Assembly (NCBI RefSeq): GCF_032854445.1
Contig: NC_088306.1
Location: 21,859,764-21,923,763, forward strand
From: Liolophura sinensis
Lineage: Eukaryota > Mollusca > Polyplacophora > Chitonida > Chitonidae
Length of the DNA stretch: 64,000 bases
Direction of reading: 5' to 3'
Shown: piece by piece, positions 61,107 through 64,000 of the stretch
How positions within the stretch are numbered: position 1 is the first letter of the stretch
Layout: each line of letters opens with the position of its first letter
The notes under the pieces: generated by a model
What the model was told of the DNA's origin: nothing
Database searches by the model: none
What the model saw: only the letters and a program-made list of their open reading frames with translations
Program-made: the position numbers and the translations under genes

Positions 61107-62973
61107 GTGTGTATATTAGTCCTTCTCCACCCACCAACCCCCAAAAAGTCAAAATGGTAGGATCGGTAGAGAGGTCAATCGTACTGTTGTTTCACTTTGT
61201 CCTGTAGATTGATCCAATTCCTTGGTTAGGGGATGTAGTCTGTGTGTTGCGTTATAGAGCGTAATGCTTATATAATTGTGTGGATTTTTTATGTTCTTTT
61301 TCCTTGCTCGCTGCGCTCTCTTAAAACTCTGTCATCTACCTGTTTCATAACTTGCTTCATGAATCACCAACACCTATGCATTGGGGTGGGGGAATGATGT
61401 TAACAGGTATTTGCAAGAAAGTTATGAAAAAACAAAGTCATGCACAGAGTTTCAAGACAGTATGCCAGGGCTTGTCAGTTCAGCTTGAAGAAACTGCACA
61501 TTTACCCAGTCCACATTTCTTCACAGTTACTGTGAGCCAAGCACACTGATATGCATATGCCCTGTGTGTGTGTGTTTACATTCTTGTCCTTCATGTATCA
61601 TGACACGAAATGTGTGTTCATCAGATCTATTCTGTGGTATTGTACCATGCATCTATTGATAAACTCTCCAAAGTACTTCACAGAAATTATTAGTAAAACC
61701 TTCTTTCAGTGGGTTGTAAGCTTATTATTCTGTCAATTTTGGAAGGTTGAAAGTTATGGAAAAAAAAAACACATTCCTTTCCCATATTCACAGTGTCTTA
61801 ACCAATGAAAATTACTTTAAAGCACTCAGATTTTAGCCAGCCAAGATCAAGTTTTGTCAGTGTTATTTCCATGGATTCAGCCTGTTAAAGCAAGTTTCTA
61901 GGCATTTCAGTTGAAAAATAAAGATATATACGGTTGAAAAGGTTAGACAGATCAGACAAAAATAATGGAATTGAAATTGGTCATGCTACATACAGATGTT
62001 ACATATACATATTAGAATTTTACGCCTTTAATTCAATTAAAACGGCCTCAATTCATTGTTTTATTTTTTTGGTGCCAAAAACATGGCTTGACTCAAGTAA
62101 CTCTTCACAATTAAGAAATTTTCTTGAAATTTTTGTACTGCATTTATTCATAGAGAAAACGTTTGTAGACACAGTCTAAATTCGGGCTTATTCCAGAATT
62201 GAGCTGTTCACTGCTGAATGTAAATCAGTGGTGAAGAACACAAGATTCTATGTGCAGGGATATATTTTGAGTCACTTTGGTTCTAGAAAACATTTGGGTT
62301 CCCAAACGGTTGGCCGCCCAATCAAACAAGCTGTTTTAAAACTAACAAGTAAATTAAACAAAATATGATGGTTTTACCAATAAAAAGTTATGTTTGTATA
62401 TGAATTTCTTAAACGCTCTTAGAAAGCATAATTTTTAGTTGCATTTTTAAAATTTCTTAATGTACAGTCTCAATGTCACCATTGAAGTTTGAGATCAGAA
62501 CCTTTAATGTTTTTCTAGATGTGGCTCTGACTTGCCATGATGTTTTTGTAGCAACCTGATCTTAAGCTGTGTTAAGGCATATATTATTGTAGTTAGCAGA
62601 GGTGTGGATATTTGTAATGGTTGTCATCATTGTGTTGTCAAGAATGTTGAAAATGTTTAAGAAGTCTCCTTTCTTTTCTTCTTTACCCAAAAAATTTGTT
62701 GGCTGGTATGTAATGTGGCAGTCTTGACCTAACAACTTTCTCTGGAGGCGGCGATTTCAGAAAAGTCACCATATGCTATTAAATTTCCAGCCTTATTTGT
62801 ACATACCTGCTGAAAAATGTCTAGATATTCTGCCCTTGCTTTTTCCACTAAGAAAAATAAAACAACAAACCAAAATGCTCTTCACATGTGTTGTCTGATC
62901 CACCCTGAAAAAACTAACCTTGTGCTTTGCTTCTCTTTTTTTTTTTTTTTTTTTCCTCTCTTGTATCTTTTAG
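61107..62973 (+). other. mbl: intron before the finger 3/4 exon
   Basis: This is AT-rich sequence with no recognisable repeat family, a pyrimidine-rich end (long T run about 62938-62954) and the acceptor CTTTTAG. Open frames of up to 89 codons exist but show no domain. I see no exon in it. Confidence 0.8.
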
Positions 62974-63216
62974 GTATGTCGAGAGTTTCAAAGAGGTACA
63001 TGTACGCGACAACCTAGTGAGTGTCGCTTCGCGCACCCTCCAGAAAACGTAACAGTAGACAGTTGCGACAACCAAGTAACGGTGTGTATGGATTACATCA
63101 AGGGGAAATGTTCGAGGGACTCTTGTAGATATTTTCACCCGCCTCTCCATCTGCAGGCACAGATAAAAGCTGCTCAACAACGAGCTAACGTTGCAACTGT
63201 GCAAGCCCAAGCTATG
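62974..63216 (+). CDS. mbl: Muscleblind exon with zinc fingers 3 and 4
   Basis: This exon encodes 81 residues, phase 0 at both ends. Finger 3 is [12 protein letters not shown]...CRFAH with C2-X7-C10-X6-C17-X3-H21. Finger 4 is [19 protein letters not shown] with C38-X7-C46-X4-C51-X3-H55. These are the exact spacings of the family. [14 protein letters not shown] and the alanine/glutamine-rich tail ending QAQAM match the human segment HLQAKIKAAQ...AAAM, where vertebrate MBNL1 also has an exon boundary. The donor gtaggg follows at 63217. Direct read-through would add two residues and stop at TAA (63223). The fingers act with the first pair to bind structured YGCY RNA. Confidence 0.95.
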
Positions 63217-64000
63217 GTAGGGTAAAAGCACCTGCTTTACATCTACTTAAATTCCCTATCTTTTCTGTCTCTCCTTGTATTTACACTGTATCCTAATTTT
63301 AGTTTTTTTTTTTTGGCTCTTTTTTTTTGTTAACCCTACTTACATATCTGTTTATTATTATTTTATGTTTTTTTTGGGATTCTTTTGTTCATCAAGTATC
63401 CCTTTTTGGCTTTTGAAACTTTGATGCATTGATGATCTGTATTCGTAATTTAGTTGAATAATAAGCTTTTTTTTATTTTTCATTTGTTTTTTTTATATTA
63501 ATTATATCTCTTAACGTTGGGGTGAGTTGAACTGTCTGCACCCATTAACAGATAGATTCTCTTGATTTCTCTGTGGTTGTTTTTAATTTTTACTTTGACC
63601 TGTTTATAATTTTAACATCTCTGTGACAACTGCAGTAATCTGCCCAGAGTTCACATGTCTTGCTGACTCTGGCATGTCAAACTCTACTCTGCAATGCTGC
63701 GACATAGCTTCTCTAGCTCAGAAATGCTTTCAGATTTTTTTTATAATTAGAGTTGAACATTTTTTTTTTGTCATTATTATTACTAAATTTCTCTCTTTTT
63801 TGTCCTTTTTCATTATTATTTTTATTTTTTATTTTTATGTCTGTCTGTCCAAACGTCTGTGCACTCATCTATCTGCTTTTGGTCGCAAAGTTAACCAATC
63901 ATGAAGGTGCTAGAAGGTCAGGGGATTTAACTGCGTGGAAAAGGGCTAAAACGACATCTGGTGATAGAAAGTTGCGATCATTCTGCAAACTGCCTCTGCC
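63217..64000 (+). other. mbl: start of the next intron, running off the window
   Basis: This is T-rich sequence with several T runs after the donor gtaggg. No exon is visible. The next coding exon (the vertebrate counterpart starts after the AAAM boundary) must lie beyond the right edge. Confidence 0.75.

Larger units (their letters stand above)
21512..64000 (+). other. mbl: muscleblind/MBNL gene, 5' and central part (3' end outside window)
   Basis: The exons at 22060, 44298, 60921 and 62974 join in one frame and encode the four CCCH zinc fingers of the Muscleblind family, in the correct order and with family spacing. Further in-frame exons at 45473, 50321 and 58391 fall in the linker between fingers 2 and 3. 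Muscleblind proteins are nuclear and cytoplasmic RNA-binding proteins that bind YGCY motifs and control alternative splicing, RNA localisation and 3' end choice. The left limit is the acceptor before the 5' UTR exon. An upstream non-coding first exon and promoter probably exist but cannot be fixed. The C-terminal exons, where vertebrate paralogues carry nuclear-localisation and dimerisation exons, are missing because the window ends about 0.8 kb after the fourth finger. The gene therefore spans at least 42 kb, most of it intron. Confidence 0.95.

Noticed and set aside
1-64000. CRISPR arrays, operons, bacterial or viral genes
   Set aside because: The tandem repeats lack unique spacers, and gene structure, splice sites and SINEs show eukaryotic nuclear DNA. 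Nothing viral was recognised.

Overview
The window is animal nuclear DNA: AT-rich, intron-dominated, with tRNA-derived SINEs, MITE-like palindromic repeats, many minisatellites and spliced exons bounded by GT/AG. No bacterial, viral or organellar genes were recognised. The one gene that can be identified is a muscleblind (mbl/MBNL) RNA-splicing regulator on the + strand. Its peptides resemble fly Muscleblind and vertebrate MBNL. The SINE type, with a tRNA head and a (AAAT)n-like tail, together with frequent TACATGTA words, suggests a marine lophotrochozoan such as a mollusc or brachiopod. That taxonomic guess is inference.

Layout. Positions 1-21511 lie upstream of the first recognised exon. 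They are either the first intron or 5' flank and hold three CpG-rich patches that could be promoters or 5' non-coding exons (about 3255-3516, 6390-6538, 6860-6920), several degenerate repeats and one full-length SINE. Exon A (about 21512-22251) has a long AU-rich 5' UTR and encodes zinc finger 1 and the first half of finger 2. A 22-kb intron follows (22252-44297), full of SINEs, MITEs and minisatellites. Exon B (44298-44468) completes finger 2 and starts the linker. A possible alternative terminal exon (45473-45580), a 60-nt cassette exon (50321-50380) and a 114-nt exon (58391-58504) sit in the linker region. Exon 60921-61106 finishes the linker and exon 62974-63216 encodes fingers 3 and 4. 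The C-terminal exons lie beyond the right edge.

How it works together. Four CCCH fingers in two tandem pairs form the RNA-binding part of a splicing factor that recognises YGCY motifs. Every internal exon starts and ends in phase 0, so each linker exon can be included or skipped without a frameshift. That would give variants of inter-finger spacing, and truncated two-finger isoforms if the terminal exon is used. The most striking context signals are three. An inverted pair of nearly full-length SINEs brackets the zinc-finger-1 exon, a layout that favours back-splicing, and the equivalent fly exon makes circMbl. A dense YGCY cluster lies just inside the intron after the 114-nt exon, suggesting autoregulation. 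Tiny upstream ORFs lie in the 5' UTR.

All intron/exon calls come from reading frame, splice-site words and family knowledge. No transcript evidence or database search was available.
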